This document shows, one piece after another, positions 42,423 through 50,594 of a stretch of DNA of 50,936 bases. Both the position numbers and the translations under genes were made by a program. How positions within the stretch are numbered: position 1 is the stretch's first letter; each line of letters opens with the position of its first letter. The notes under the pieces were generated by a model, which saw nothing but the letters and a program-made list of their open reading frames with translations, was not told the origin of the DNA and searched no databases. This DNA comes from Bacteroidia bacterium (GTDB lineage: Bacteria; Bacteroidota; Bacteroidia; Bacteroidales; UBA932), in contig JAUNNZ010000013.1 in NCBI GenBank assembly GCA_030537315.1, positions 1 through 50,936 of the forward strand, written 5' to 3'.

Positions 42423-44093
42423 CTAGCGCGAACCGCCGCCGTGGCCGCCGCCGGAGAATCCTCCGCCGCCGTGATAAGACGAATGGCCGCCATAACCGCC
42501 CCTGCTGCCGTGGCTGCCACTGCTGCCTGAATACTGCACGTGAGCTGATGTAATTGCGCGTCCGAGATCATTGGACATAAAGACGACGTTCCGGAAAGTG
42601 TCTGTGCTGATATTCTGGACATCCTTGAATGCCATAGGATTGATTTCCTTAAGCTCATCGGCGACCTTGTCGGCCACACCGAAAAGCGCGGCATAAACCA
42701 TATAGTCCTGCCAAAGGACGACCTCGCGGCTTGCGCGTTCCTTGAGCATAGTGAAATCGACGAGGAACTTCTTGAAGCCTATCGCCTTGCGGCACTCTTC
42801 CCGTCCTGCGGCAGACACCTTGCTTCCTTCGTGCCAAGGCGACTTTTCAAAGGAATCCTTTCCGGCCTTGCGGACAGATTGCGCCCAATTGGATACTTTG
42901 CTCTGATGCGATTTCGCCCAGCTGCTGAACTCCTTTTCCTGAAGCACCTTGTCCCTTCCGCTGGCTTCCCTGATCATATCCCAGAGCTGTTTGGTATATT
43001 GGTCGAGTCCTTCGATCGCCTTATTGTCGGCAAGGGCAAGCTCAACCTTGCCTTCCGCATCAGTGCGGACCTTGATGGCATTGAGATATATCATCTTGAG
43101 GATCATCGCCGATGCTATCCGATTGCGCTTGTTGGACTCACCCACCGCGCTGAGGACGTGGCTGGTGGTGACATAATCGCCGTTGAACGGCACCTCACGC
43201 GACCATGGTATGGTGTTCTTGTTGGTGGTGCCGAGCATCCGTTTCTTGGTAACCACCTTGACTATGAGCACGACGAAAGGTAACAGGAGCAGCCAGCCGC
43301 CGTTGATCACCATCACTATTATGCCCAGAATCACGGCAAATACACCGATTGCGTCATCGTCATCGTAGTCATCATCGTAGCTCGCTTCTTCAAGAGCGCC
43401 GTCAAGGACTGTCTGGAAATCACGGTCCTGCACGCTCTGAGGATCGGCAATCATTCCCTTGTCGAAACGGGCGAGCACAATCACGGAACTGTAATAATCG
43501 AATTCCTGTGTGCTCTCGCAAACAAGACTATTGTCTTCGACCCTGACATCGCCATAATATCCGAATCCCCACAGCCTCGAATTGGTCGTATCGATCTGGA
43601 CACCCGGGACTGACACTTCCACCCTCGCGTGCTCAGGGTTGGAAGACAGCTGGTCCGATATGAACTGCATATGAAGCATATCATAGTCATCCAGGCTCTT
43701 CACGGCATTGGTCATAGTATATGAAACCGTGAAGACGTGGTCGCCTAAATTCCCGACTCCCCAGCATATTTCACAGCCGTCACCCGTCTCGTGCAGACCG
43801 CAGCGGCCGGCTTTTTCTTCAATGCTCCTGTCCACGTCCCATATACCTTCATTGATGAACGGAGTACCGTTCTCGCTTACCGCAAGGTCCTTTATTTCAA
43901 TGTCACCGAGATTTTCACGCACAAGGTACCATTCGGTGCCGGAGGCAACGGTAACGTCCCAGACTTCGGTGATATGGGCGCTGCCCTGCTGGTCAAGACT
44001 GCATTTGATGTCAATATCCCTGATTTGCGGATCGATTGCAAGGGCGCTCAAAGTGAAAAGCGCAAAAAAAAGCGTTGTGATAATTTTCTTCAT
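42423..44093 (-). CDS. DUF2207 membrane protein with Gly/His-rich tail
   Basis: A 556-residue protein with a signal peptide (residues 1 to about 19), an extracytoplasmic DUF2207 beta domain (about 20-230), a TM region (about 250-285, IGVFAVILGIIVMVINGGWLLLLPFVV) and a cytoplasmic domain (about 290-510). It ends in a low-complexity Gly/Ser/His tail of about 35 residues, typical of the family. Function is unknown. The start at 44093 follows a -7 box by 7 nt; an in-frame ATG at 44141 would cross the recX promoter. Monocistronic, ending 9 nt from rlmN. Confidence 0.85.
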   Translation of the reverse strand: MKKIITTLFFALFTLSALAIDPQIRDIDIKCSLDQQGSAHITEVWDVTVASGTEWYLVRENLGDIEIKDLAVSENGTPFINEGIWDVDRSIEEKAGRCGLHETGDGCEICWGVGNLGDHVFTVSYTMTNAVKSLDDYDMLHMQFISDQLSSNPEHARVEVSVPGVQIDTTNSRLWGFGYYGDVRVEDNSLVCESTQEFDYYSSVIVLARFDKGMIADPQSVQDRDFQTVLDGALEEASYDDDYDDDDAIGVFAVILGIIVMVINGGWLLLLPFVVLIVKVVTKKRMLGTTNKNTIPWSREVPFNGDYVTTSHVLSAVGESNKRNRIASAMILKMIYLNAIKVRTDAEGKVELALADNKAIEGLDQYTKQLWDMIREASGRDKVLQEKEFSSWAKSHQSKVSNWAQSVRKAGKDSFEKSPWHEGSKVSAAGREECRKAIGFKKFLVDFTMLKERASREVVLWQDYMVYAALFGVADKVADELKEINPMAFKDVQNISTDTFRNVVFMSNDLGRAITSAHVQYSGSSGSHGSRGGYGGHSSYHGGGGFSGGGHGGGSR

Positions 44094-44099
44094 TTCGCT

Positions 44100-44118
44100 G
44101 CAAAAATAGTATTTTTGC
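44100..44118. promoter_or_regulatory. Perfectly palindromic divergent -7 boxes (DUF2207 gene and recX)
   Basis: The 19-nt palindrome GCAAAAATAGTATTTTTGC contains the minus box (44108-44101) and plus box (44110-44117), both TATTTTTG, one base apart. The DUF2207 message would begin about 2 nt before its ATG, while recX gets a leader of about 17-22 nt. RNA polymerase can probably occupy only one direction at a time. Confidence 0.65.
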
Positions 44119-44139
44119 CTTACATAAAAAGCCTTCACC

Positions 44140-44586
44140 ATGGAAGAAAAGAAACAAAGGATTTATTCCAGCCTCGAAAACCTGTGTGCAAAAAGGGAAT
44201 ACTGCACTTCAGACATCTACAGAAAGGCTCTCGACAGGCTTGAAGGCGACTCTGCAGCCGCAGAGGAAATGGTCGCGGAACTGGTCGCCGACGGGTTCGT
44301 CAGCGACCTGCGCTATGCCTCCGCATTCGCGCGTGAGAAGGCTTCGCTTACCGGCTGGGGACCGGTCAAGATTCGCTTTGCGTTGAGCGCAAAACACATC
44401 GGCAGCGATGTCATCGATGAAGCTCTCGGCGAGATAGACACGGAGAAGGCGGATGCCAGGCTCGAACGCCTGATCGAAGCTAAGCGCCGCTCGCTTGAAG
44501 GCGATCCACAGATCCGCCTCAAGCTCATCAAATTCGCCCTCTCACGCGGCTACGACTACGATACCGTAAAGAAATTCGTCGGCTAA
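44140..44586 (+). CDS. recX: Regulatory protein RecX
   Basis: A 148-residue all-helical protein of the RecX family, built from three tandem three-helix repeats, which binds RecA filaments and limits their activity. Characteristic segments are KREYCTSDIYRKAL, LVADGFVSDLRYASAFAREKA and WGPVKIRFAL, followed by the third repeat ending KLIKFALSRGYDYDTVKKF. In many bacteria recX follows recA; here the two are separated by rlmN and the DUF2207 gene and recX has its own promoter. Its stop overlaps that of the opposing GNAT-like gene. Confidence 0.93.
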   Translation: MEEKKQRIYSSLENLCAKREYCTSDIYRKALDRLEGDSAAAEEMVAELVADGFVSDLRYASAFAREKASLTGWGPVKIRFALSAKHIGSDVIDEALGEIDTEKADARLERLIEAKRRSLEGDPQIRLKLIKFALSRGYDYDTVKKFVG

Positions 44587-45059
44587 CGGGCTATCTTTTT
44601 CCTGTATTTGATATTTACGCGTCCGGCACGCTCCACACGGGATTCCTCGACGAATCCCAGGGTTCTGTACGCATCTCCGCCGTCCGGCCAGTCGGCATCG
44701 GCGTAACTCATGATGTCATCCGGATGAACGTCATCGATGAAGGCCTGAAGAAGTTTGCCCATACCGCCGACAACGCGCAGGCCGTCAATGGAGGCATAGC
44801 GTATCCATTCATAGGAGCTGACCACACTCTCCCCTTTCTGCCAGCGGCGCGCATTCGAGAAGGTTGACACGGCCACCAGGGTACCCGCCGGCATCGAGGT
44901 CTCGCCGGCGCCCGTGGTGCGTCTGGTGAAGAGTCCGTACCGATATCGGCAGGTGGTGTCTCCGAGCCTGTGATAGGCATCCAGGAACGCCTTGGACGTA
45001 GGCTTGTCTATGCGCCGCAGCTCGCAGTTGCGCGCGAAGATATTCTTGAGATTGTCCAC
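44583..45059 (-). CDS. GNAT-like/Mom-like hypothetical protein
   Basis: A 158-residue cytoplasmic protein without signal peptide or TM helix. The pattern of a beta-strand, a hydrophobic strand (TLVAVSTFS), a WIRYASIDGLRVVGGMGKLLQAFID segment like the acetyl-CoA-binding loop and helix, and the ending SYADADWPDGGDAYRTLGF resembles GNAT-type proteins found near phage Mom and homing-endonuclease C-terminal domains. No clear catalytic residues can be named. It is the last gene of a four-gene cluster, 6 nt after the beta-barrel gene. A true function is unknown. Confidence 0.6.
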   Translation of the reverse strand: MDNLKNIFARNCELRRIDKPTSKAFLDAYHRLGDTTCRYRYGLFTRRTTGAGETSMPAGTLVAVSTFSNARRWQKGESVVSSYEWIRYASIDGLRVVGGMGKLLQAFIDDVHPDDIMSYADADWPDGGDAYRTLGFVEESRVERAGRVNIKYRKKIAR

Positions 45060-45065
45060 TTCCGG

Positions 45066-45941
45066 CTACTTGGATTTCAGATTCAAGGTATAGGACACCC
45101 CTATCCTGAACTGGTCGAACGGCCAGTCGTTGATGCCGTGGGAATAATAGAGGAACGGCGCCACGCAGCCGATCTTGAAATCAGCCCTGGCCTTGATTGC
45201 ACGCGGACTGTCGCCATAATGCTCTGCGCCTGAATACTGCCCGTATTCCACGGAAGCGTTCAGCCAGCTGCATGAGTAGGACGCCTTGGCGCCGAACATG
45301 AATGCATCGTTCTGGCATCCCCTGTCTATCTGCCAGCAGAGGAAGCCGGCGTATGCCGAAAGCCTGAAACCGGCAGGCAGGTTCTTGCCTGCGCTGACGG
45401 TGAAATGATACCCGGGGGCATCGTAATGGCGTGCATACTCATAATGGTCGCCCGTTGCGGTAAGAGTGGTGGCGCTCAGAACTACAGCCGGCCACCATGA
45501 CGCTTCTCGCAGCACGAGTATGTCAACGCCGAAATACAATGCGCCCGCGTCGTTGTTCTTCAGCGGAAGCGAAGGATCGACGCGGCGCAATGTACGTACG
45601 GCGGTATTGTCTCTGTAATACTCCTGGATCTCCCCGTAAACCTTGAAGTTCACGCGGTCCGTCCAGAGAGGCAGGACGATGTTGAAAGCGGGGGCAAAGG
45701 TGTAATCCTCATTTCCTTTGCCTGCAATATGGCCGACCACCGTGTCGAATGCGAGTTCGGCATAAGGCCTGTCCTTCATCAGTCCGTCCGAAACGTCCGG
45801 AACCTGATAGGCATAGGGGCCGAAGAACGCAGGGGCGATGCCGCTCGTCTGGTGGACGACCTCGATAGGAACATAAGCGGAAGCCACCGTGCAATAAAGC
45901 AGAGCTAATATCGGCAGCAGTCTTTTCACACGTGGCTTCAT
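45066..45941 (-). CDS. Predicted outer-membrane beta-barrel protein
   Basis: A 291-residue exported protein with a signal peptide (residues 1 to about 22, ending ASA). The rest alternates aromatic/hydrophobic strands and short turns (for example RVNFKVYGEIQEYY, FRLSAYAGFLCW, ASYSCSWLNASVEYGQYS, DQFRIGVSYTLNLKSK), which suggests an outer-membrane barrel of about 10-12 strands. No family is recognised. Neighbours are a lipoprotein gene 11 nt upstream and the GNAT-like gene 6 nt downstream, so a surface-assembly cluster is likely. Confidence 0.7.
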   Translation of the reverse strand: MKPRVKRLLPILALLYCTVASAYVPIEVVHQTSGIAPAFFGPYAYQVPDVSDGLMKDRPYAELAFDTVVGHIAGKGNEDYTFAPAFNIVLPLWTDRVNFKVYGEIQEYYRDNTAVRTLRRVDPSLPLKNNDAGALYFGVDILVLREASWWPAVVLSATTLTATGDHYEYARHYDAPGYHFTVSAGKNLPAGFRLSAYAGFLCWQIDRGCQNDAFMFGAKASYSCSWLNASVEYGQYSGAEHYGDSPRAIKARADFKIGCVAPFLYYSHGINDWPFDQFRIGVSYTLNLKSK

Positions 45942-45952
45942 ACGCTATGGCA

Positions 45953-46432
45953 TCAGTAGGCGATCGCCAGACGGAAAGTCATTGCGTCCGGAGCAAGGGT
46001 CTCGTCAACTTCGTAGAAGAAGTCACTCAAGGTATAGTAAATCCTCAACCAGCCGATGCCGTATTCATAGTCAATGGTCTCCGTGTAAAAATACACGTCA
46101 TCGTCGTATACTTCCTCTAAAAGACGCACATAAGGCAAGGCTATCTGGCTGGCGTCATTTGAATCATACGCGAACGTGCGGTAGCAGTTGACCAGACCAT
46201 AGTCGAAAGCTTCCTCGGTAAGTTCAGGAACCTTTACTTCTGCCACGAAGTAATTATTGTCGGCATAGTTGGAATATTGCCACGCATTCTGAGGGACATC
46301 TACTGCAACGATGCTGAAACTTGCCGGATCGCCTTTCGGGCCCTGCGGGCCCTGAGGCCCCACCGGGCCGACCTTCTGGCAGGAAGCAAAGATGCTTGCG
46401 GCCGCCAGGAATATCAATGTCAATTTACGCAT
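45953..46432 (-). CDS. Small lipoprotein with collagen-like repeat
   Basis: A 159-residue lipoprotein with lipobox FASC at residues 15-18 (lipidated Cys18). Directly after it come five collagen-like G-x-y triplets (GPVGPQGPQGPKGDP, residues 22-36), then a beta-rich domain containing acidic-aromatic segments (EEVYDDDVYFYTETIDYEYG). This architecture recurs in Bacteroidales surface proteins, where the short G-x-y stretch may act as a rigid spacer or trimerise. No function is known. It lies between the Ser-rich lipoprotein and the barrel gene. Confidence 0.8.
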   Translation of the reverse strand: MRKLTLIFLAAASIFASCQKVGPVGPQGPQGPKGDPASFSIVAVDVPQNAWQYSNYADNNYFVAEVKVPELTEEAFDYGLVNCYRTFAYDSNDASQIALPYVRLLEEVYDDDVYFYTETIDYEYGIGWLRIYYTLSDFFYEVDETLAPDAMTFRLAIAY

Positions 46433-46442
46433 AATCTGTTAT

Positions 46443-47708
46443 TTATCTTCTTGAATGGGATGAACCTGCTGACGATGAGCCGCGGCTCGGAGAAGCGCTG
46501 CTGCGGCTTGTTCCGCTGTTTCTATTGACGGTGGATGTCGAACCGGAGGACTGTGTGGTGATTCTAGTATTCGTAGAACCTGAACTGCGCATATTGCTCC
46601 TCGTAGTGCTTGAAACACCGGCACTGCTGCTTGAGCGTGAGGTGCCGGACGTGCCGCTGCCGCCCGATACGGCACTGCGGCTGCTTGAAGAGCTTGCGGA
46701 GCTTCTGGATGTACCGGCAGTCGTCGAACTGCTGCTTCTCGCAGACGGAGTTGTCGTCTGGTATGATGATGACGCAGAGGATGATGACGCAGACCTGCGG
46801 GCATTCGCGCTTGCTGCGGATGTCGTGGTGGTCGTACCGACGCTTGAACGTGACTGGATGTCACGGGCGTTGGTCACGCGGCTGCCGTTCGCGGCCGCCG
46901 GGATTTCAGCAGTTCTGGTCGTGAATGACCTTTCCGGATGCTGCTGGCCATAGTCGTTGCGCATATAATCGTGCGCAACCCTGTCAAGATCCTTGAAACG
47001 GCGTTCCTTCGGATAATCGAAGCGCTGGCAGTAACGGTGGTTGTTCATATAAGTGCGCACATACGCCTGGTAGTGGCCGAGAAGAAGAGGGGCCGGATGC
47101 TTGTAGTAAGCAGGGAAATGTCCCCAATACCAAGGTGAGTGCCATATACGGTAGTTATAGGCCAGATTGTAGAAGTGGTTGAAGATTGGAGGCCTTGTCA
47201 CGAAGAAAGGATCGAGAATGTAATTCGGACCGTAGATGAACGGAGCTCCTATGATCTGGACGTGCCAGTTCTGTGATGCAGGTGCCTCGACCACGATTGT
47301 GGCGATATCCTGGAATACATTCTGGGCCAGCACTGCCTGGATGATGAACACGTGGTTGATACCCTCAACAGCCTCAACAACGCGCAAATAGTCGACATAT
47401 CCGTCACCGTTCAGGTCAAGATTCGAGATGATATATGACGAATTGTTGAGCAGGGACTCGAATTCCTCTATCGATTTCGACTGGGCAAATGCGGCACCCA
47501 CCGCCTGCAGGTCGAGATAAAGCGAAAGGTCTTCGATGGCCGGTGTCACGCGGGTTGTAGTCGTGACCGTATTGGTTCGTGGAATCGTTACCGTTGTGGT
47601 ATAGGATCTCTGGTAGTCGTTGTACGGAGAGACCGTCACAATGCTTGCAGGAAAGCATCCTGTCAGCAGCAGCGCCATTGCGGCGAGAATACATACTCTT
47701 GTTTTCAT
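46443..47708 (-). CDS. Lipoprotein with long Ser/Thr-rich C-terminal tail
   Basis: A 421-residue lipoprotein with lipobox LLTGC (Cys18). A folded N-terminal domain (about residues 50-265) contains an EF-hand-like calcium loop DLNGDGYVDYL and a Tyr/His/Trp-rich segment (YNYRIWHSPWYWGHFPAYY). From about residue 270 to the end it is a low-complexity Ser/Thr/Gly/Arg tail of about 150 residues. The tail is probably disordered and could be O-glycosylated. No enzyme family is recognised. It heads the four-gene cluster, with gaps of 10, 11 and 6 nt. A weak -7 box (TACCTTTA, 47739-47732) lies 24 nt before the ATG. Confidence 0.8.
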   Translation of the reverse strand: MKTRVCILAAMALLLTGCFPASIVTVSPYNDYQRSYTTTVTIPRTNTVTTTTRVTPAIEDLSLYLDLQAVGAAFAQSKSIEEFESLLNNSSYIISNLDLNGDGYVDYLRVVEAVEGINHVFIIQAVLAQNVFQDIATIVVEAPASQNWHVQIIGAPFIYGPNYILDPFFVTRPPIFNHFYNLAYNYRIWHSPWYWGHFPAYYKHPAPLLLGHYQAYVRTYMNNHRYCQRFDYPKERRFKDLDRVAHDYMRNDYGQQHPERSFTTRTAEIPAAANGSRVTNARDIQSRSSVGTTTTTSAASANARRSASSSSASSSYQTTTPSARSSSSTTAGTSRSSASSSSSRSAVSGGSGTSGTSRSSSSAGVSSTTRSNMRSSGSTNTRITTQSSGSTSTVNRNSGTSRSSASPSRGSSSAGSSHSRR

Positions 47709-47764
47709 GGCATTATGTGATTTGGTTAATGTAAAGGTACGAATAATTATTGGATATCCGCAAG

Positions 47765-48550
47765 TTATTCATTTTTGAAAATCACTACCATCAAAGGTAA
47801 TGCCAATATCGCCATAGTGGCGCTGACAGGAAGATAAATCCCGAAATTACAATACTCTACGACCAGATATGTTATTGTCAGCAGGGCCGTTCCCATCCCG
47901 GCTGACAGGACATATTGTCTGCGGATGTCACCCGGTTTCGATATTATACGGGCAAGATTCGGGATGCCCAGGCTCACGAAACCTATGGTGCCGCAGATGC
48001 TCACGACGCTTGTGACAAGCACGCTGACCATGAAGAGTATGCCGGCCTTTGCAAGGTTGGAGAGTTCAATCTCGCCTCTGAAGTGCCTTGTCAGTTTGTC
48101 GGCGCAGAGCAGTGCGACGGCCAGGCCTGCGGCAAACATTGCCAGGCTGAGGATGATGTCAAGGGTCGTGACTCCCTGAAGCTTGAAATTGGCCGCCCCC
48201 CAGAGGTAATACTGCTTCAGAAGGTCTCCCGTAGGCGCATTGGTCACGACTATGGTGCCTATAGAGCCTATGAAGGTTCCGAACAGTATGCCAAAGGTAA
48301 TGAGGCGTGACGTACTGATTTTCAGGGCAACCAGGGATACGATGACCGCGCACACCGCCTGGCAGACGAAGGCGCCGACGGTGAGCGAGCACCAGCCGGA
48401 CATCGTGGCGGCGGCAGCGCCGAGACATGCGGCGCTGCCCAGCCCGAGGGAGTATATGTCCCCGAGCTGGTTGCGCCACAGATACTGCATCTGCACACCT
48501 CCTACGGGGAGGGCGATGCCGCAGAGTATTACATAGAGAATATTCAGCAT
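47765..48550 (-). CDS. FecCD/BtuC-family ABC permease, N-terminally short
   Basis: A 261-residue membrane protein of the FecCD family, which imports vitamin B12 or iron chelates. ALPVGGVQMQYLWRNQLGDIYSLGLGSAA (from about residue 13) matches the BtuC pore and coupling region, and GTIGFVSLGIPNLARI matches the second conserved block. The roughly 65-70 residues and two TM helices (with the RLPR motif) that normally precede this region in about 325-residue homologues are absent. Only 3 nt separate it from the upstream receptor gene, so there is no room for a longer N terminus. No ATPase or binding protein gene is adjacent. It could be a reduced permease or a non-functional remnant. Confidence 0.8.
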   Translation of the reverse strand: MLNILYVILCGIALPVGGVQMQYLWRNQLGDIYSLGLGSAACLGAAAATMSGWCSLTVGAFVCQAVCAVIVSLVALKISTSRLITFGILFGTFIGSIGTIVVTNAPTGDLLKQYYLWGAANFKLQGVTTLDIILSLAMFAAGLAVALLCADKLTRHFRGEIELSNLAKAGILFMVSVLVTSVVSICGTIGFVSLGIPNLARIISKPGDIRRQYVLSAGMGTALLTITYLVVEYCNFGIYLPVSATMAILALPLMVVIFKNE

Positions 48551-48553
48551 ATA

Positions 48554-50347
48554 CTAGAATTTGAAAGAGATTTCACCATAGAACGACCGGCCCGGCATAG
48601 GATACCCCTCGGTTAACTCATACCGGCAGTCAGTCAGGTTGCGTGCGATGAGCTTCAGTCCGAGGGTCATGTCACCGGAAAGGTTGAAGTCCTTCCCCGC
48701 CGTCAGGTCAAGCGTATTGTAGTCCGGCATTCTGCCGGCAGAGTCGTAGCGTCCGCCGCGCCAGTTCCAGTTGAGCGCGGCGCTCCAGCCTTTGCACGAG
48801 GCATCCGCACCGAGGCAGACGGTGTGCTTTGAGATATACGGAAGCTGCTGACCGAAGGAATAGCTGTCCGGCGTCCTGTCGATGGCATTCTGATAGCTGT
48901 AGCGGGCCGCGAAGCCGGCTTTCAGGACACCGTCATTGTATTCTGCCCTGCTCTGGATGTCTGCACCCGACATCAGCGCGATTCCGACATTGTACGGCAG
49001 CCATATATTCGGATCAAGTTCTGTCGGGGCAGATACGATCTTGTCCTTCAGATAGTTGCAGAAGGCATCCGCCTTCAATTGGATTTGCCAACTGCCGCCG
49101 GCCGCACGGTTGTACTCGATTCCGATATCGGTCAGCCAGGCGTCCTCGGCCTTCAGGTCGGGGTTGCCGTAGCCCGGGTAGTACAGCTCGTTGAAGGTCG
49201 GCGTCCTGTATGCCCTGCGGGCGAAGGCGACGACGTCGAAGCCGGTGAAAGCGCGCCAGCGAAGGTCTGCCGATGGCGAAACGACGTTCCGCGCCTTACC
49301 TCCCTTATCGAAGGTCCCGGAGTACTCCAGCGCGATGTCCGCCCTCAGGCGGTCTGTATGGAATGCAGCCGTGGCGGTGGCGAAGACCGATGTCCGCTCT
49401 TTCCCGTATGCGTCGGATTCAAGCCCGTCCCATTGGAAGTCGGCCGCGAATGAGGCGTCAAACCATTTGCATACGCTGAATTTGTGCGAACTGTTCAGCT
49501 GGACTTCCGTCTGCCTGTAGCGGCTGTCCCCCCATTCACTGAGATAGCTCAGGTCGTCATAGGACACCTTTGCACTGGCATGAAGATTATAAACCGGTGT
49601 GAACTGCCTGCGGACAACGCCCTGAAGGAAGGCGTCGCGGTCCTCCTGCCTGTCCGTGGACGGCCAGTCAAGGGAGCCGGGAGTCCCGCGTTCAGCGCCG
49701 TTGTAATATGCCTTGGCGTGCCAGTCGCCGCCGTCGATGATTCCCCAGGAATCAAGACCGGCGCGGATCTGCCTGATATCGTTGTTAGTTCGTCTGGTGC
49801 CGTCGGCCAATGGGAAATCGCCCTTGCTGACGGCGCCGCCTGCCGTGGCGGAGAGGGTCACCTTGTCCGAAAGCCTGAAATCCAGGCGCCCTGACGGCTC
49901 GCAAGTCCCGAAGGAGCCGCCGCGGAATTTCACGGAGCCGGCAACACCGCGGTTTTGGAAAACCGGCTTTACCGTATTGAAGGAGAGGCTGTTCTGTGCG
50001 TAGTCGATCACGGCGCTGCCGCAATTGTTCAGGTCAAGCATCCCGAGGTCAGCCTGACCGCTCTGTACGTTACCAACCCGCACACCGTCTATATAAATGG
50101 CTGCGTGCGGGCTTCCAAGGCCGCGCAGACTGACAGTCTTCGGCCCCGCAAGCCCGCCGTAATCAGCGAGATAAAGTCCGGGAGTCCCGGAAAGCGCATC
50201 TGTGATTGAAATTGAATTTTTGATCTTTACCGTGTCTGTCCTTGACACGACCACACCGCGGTCAGCGACAACCGTCACTGCCTGAAGCGTGTCCGGCGTT
50301 TCTGCCACCAGCAGACCCGCCACAACTGAGATTGTAGATAATAACAT
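48554..50347 (-). CDS. TonB-dependent receptor, BtuB-like (corrinoid uptake)
   Basis: A 597-residue outer-membrane receptor. It has a short N-terminal export signal, then a plug domain (about residues 35-150, including SITDALSGTPGL, VSLRGLGSPHAAIYIDGV and AVIDYAQNS). A 22-strand-type barrel follows, ending in GRSFYGEISFKF with the terminal Phe needed for outer-membrane insertion. The upstream cobalamin riboswitch shows it imports B12 or related corrinoids. The start at 50347 is set by an in-frame stop just upstream. The N terminus lacks the usual Lys/Arg, unusual for a signal peptide. It is followed 3 nt later by the FecCD permease. Confidence 0.92.
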   Translation of the reverse strand: MLLSTISVVAGLLVAETPDTLQAVTVVADRGVVVSRTDTVKIKNSISITDALSGTPGLYLADYGGLAGPKTVSLRGLGSPHAAIYIDGVRVGNVQSGQADLGMLDLNNCGSAVIDYAQNSLSFNTVKPVFQNRGVAGSVKFRGGSFGTCEPSGRLDFRLSDKVTLSATAGGAVSKGDFPLADGTRRTNNDIRQIRAGLDSWGIIDGGDWHAKAYYNGAERGTPGSLDWPSTDRQEDRDAFLQGVVRRQFTPVYNLHASAKVSYDDLSYLSEWGDSRYRQTEVQLNSSHKFSVCKWFDASFAADFQWDGLESDAYGKERTSVFATATAAFHTDRLRADIALEYSGTFDKGGKARNVVSPSADLRWRAFTGFDVVAFARRAYRTPTFNELYYPGYGNPDLKAEDAWLTDIGIEYNRAAGGSWQIQLKADAFCNYLKDKIVSAPTELDPNIWLPYNVGIALMSGADIQSRAEYNDGVLKAGFAARYSYQNAIDRTPDSYSFGQQLPYISKHTVCLGADASCKGWSAALNWNWRGGRYDSAGRMPDYNTLDLTAGKDFNLSGDMTLGLKLIARNLTDCRYELTEGYPMPGRSFYGEISFKF

Positions 50348-50401
50348 TAGTACCGTCTATCAGGAACCTGCCCCCGGGCTCCATTGGTTCGACTTGACTA
50401 T

Positions 50402-50557
50402 GGCAGGTCTTCTGACTCATCCCCCGCCCCGGGCCTTCTCATCCTTGCGGACAATGGCAATAGAATTCGGAGCTTCCATGGAATTTACAGCTGCGGGCAC
50501 AGTCCCGGATTCCCACCGGGTTCCCTTTTCAAATCACACTCGTGATTCACCGTAGTC
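50402..50557 (-). ncRNA. Cobalamin riboswitch controlling the receptor gene
   Basis: A cis-acting leader RNA on the minus strand that binds adenosylcobalamin or another cobalamin. The conserved core, GGGAA...GGTGGGAATCC...GGGACTGTGCCCGCAGCTGTAA, is at 50525-50485. The B12 box AGTCAGAAGACCTGCC is at 50417-50402. A 7-bp repeat of its end (GGCAGGT on the minus strand, 50372-50366) could pair with the ACCTGCC of the B12 box to form the expression-platform switch just before the ATG at 50347. A small hairpin is at 50532-50547 (AATCAC...GTGATT). When cobalamin is abundant, the receptor and permease genes should be repressed. Confidence 0.93.
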
Positions 50558-50562
50558 CGGTG

Positions 50563-50593
50563 CAAAGATAGTCAATTTAACCGCGACTGCAAT
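50563..50593 (-). promoter_or_regulatory. Promoter of the riboswitch-btuB operon
   Basis: The -7 box TATCTTTG lies at 50570-50563 on the minus strand, with an ATTG -33 element at 50593-50590 and a 19-nt spacer. The transcript should start near 50557, just at the 5' edge of the riboswitch. A 5-bp inverted repeat, CACCG...CGGTG (50548-50552 with 50558-50562), lies at the start site. Confidence 0.7.
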
Positions 50594-50594
50594 G

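Noticed and set aside
46500-46900. A possible DNA repeat array
   Set aside because: The repetition is the low-complexity Ser/Thr-coding tail of the lipoprotein gene. The codons vary and there is no regular unit or spacer, so it is neither a CRISPR array nor a tandem repeat.
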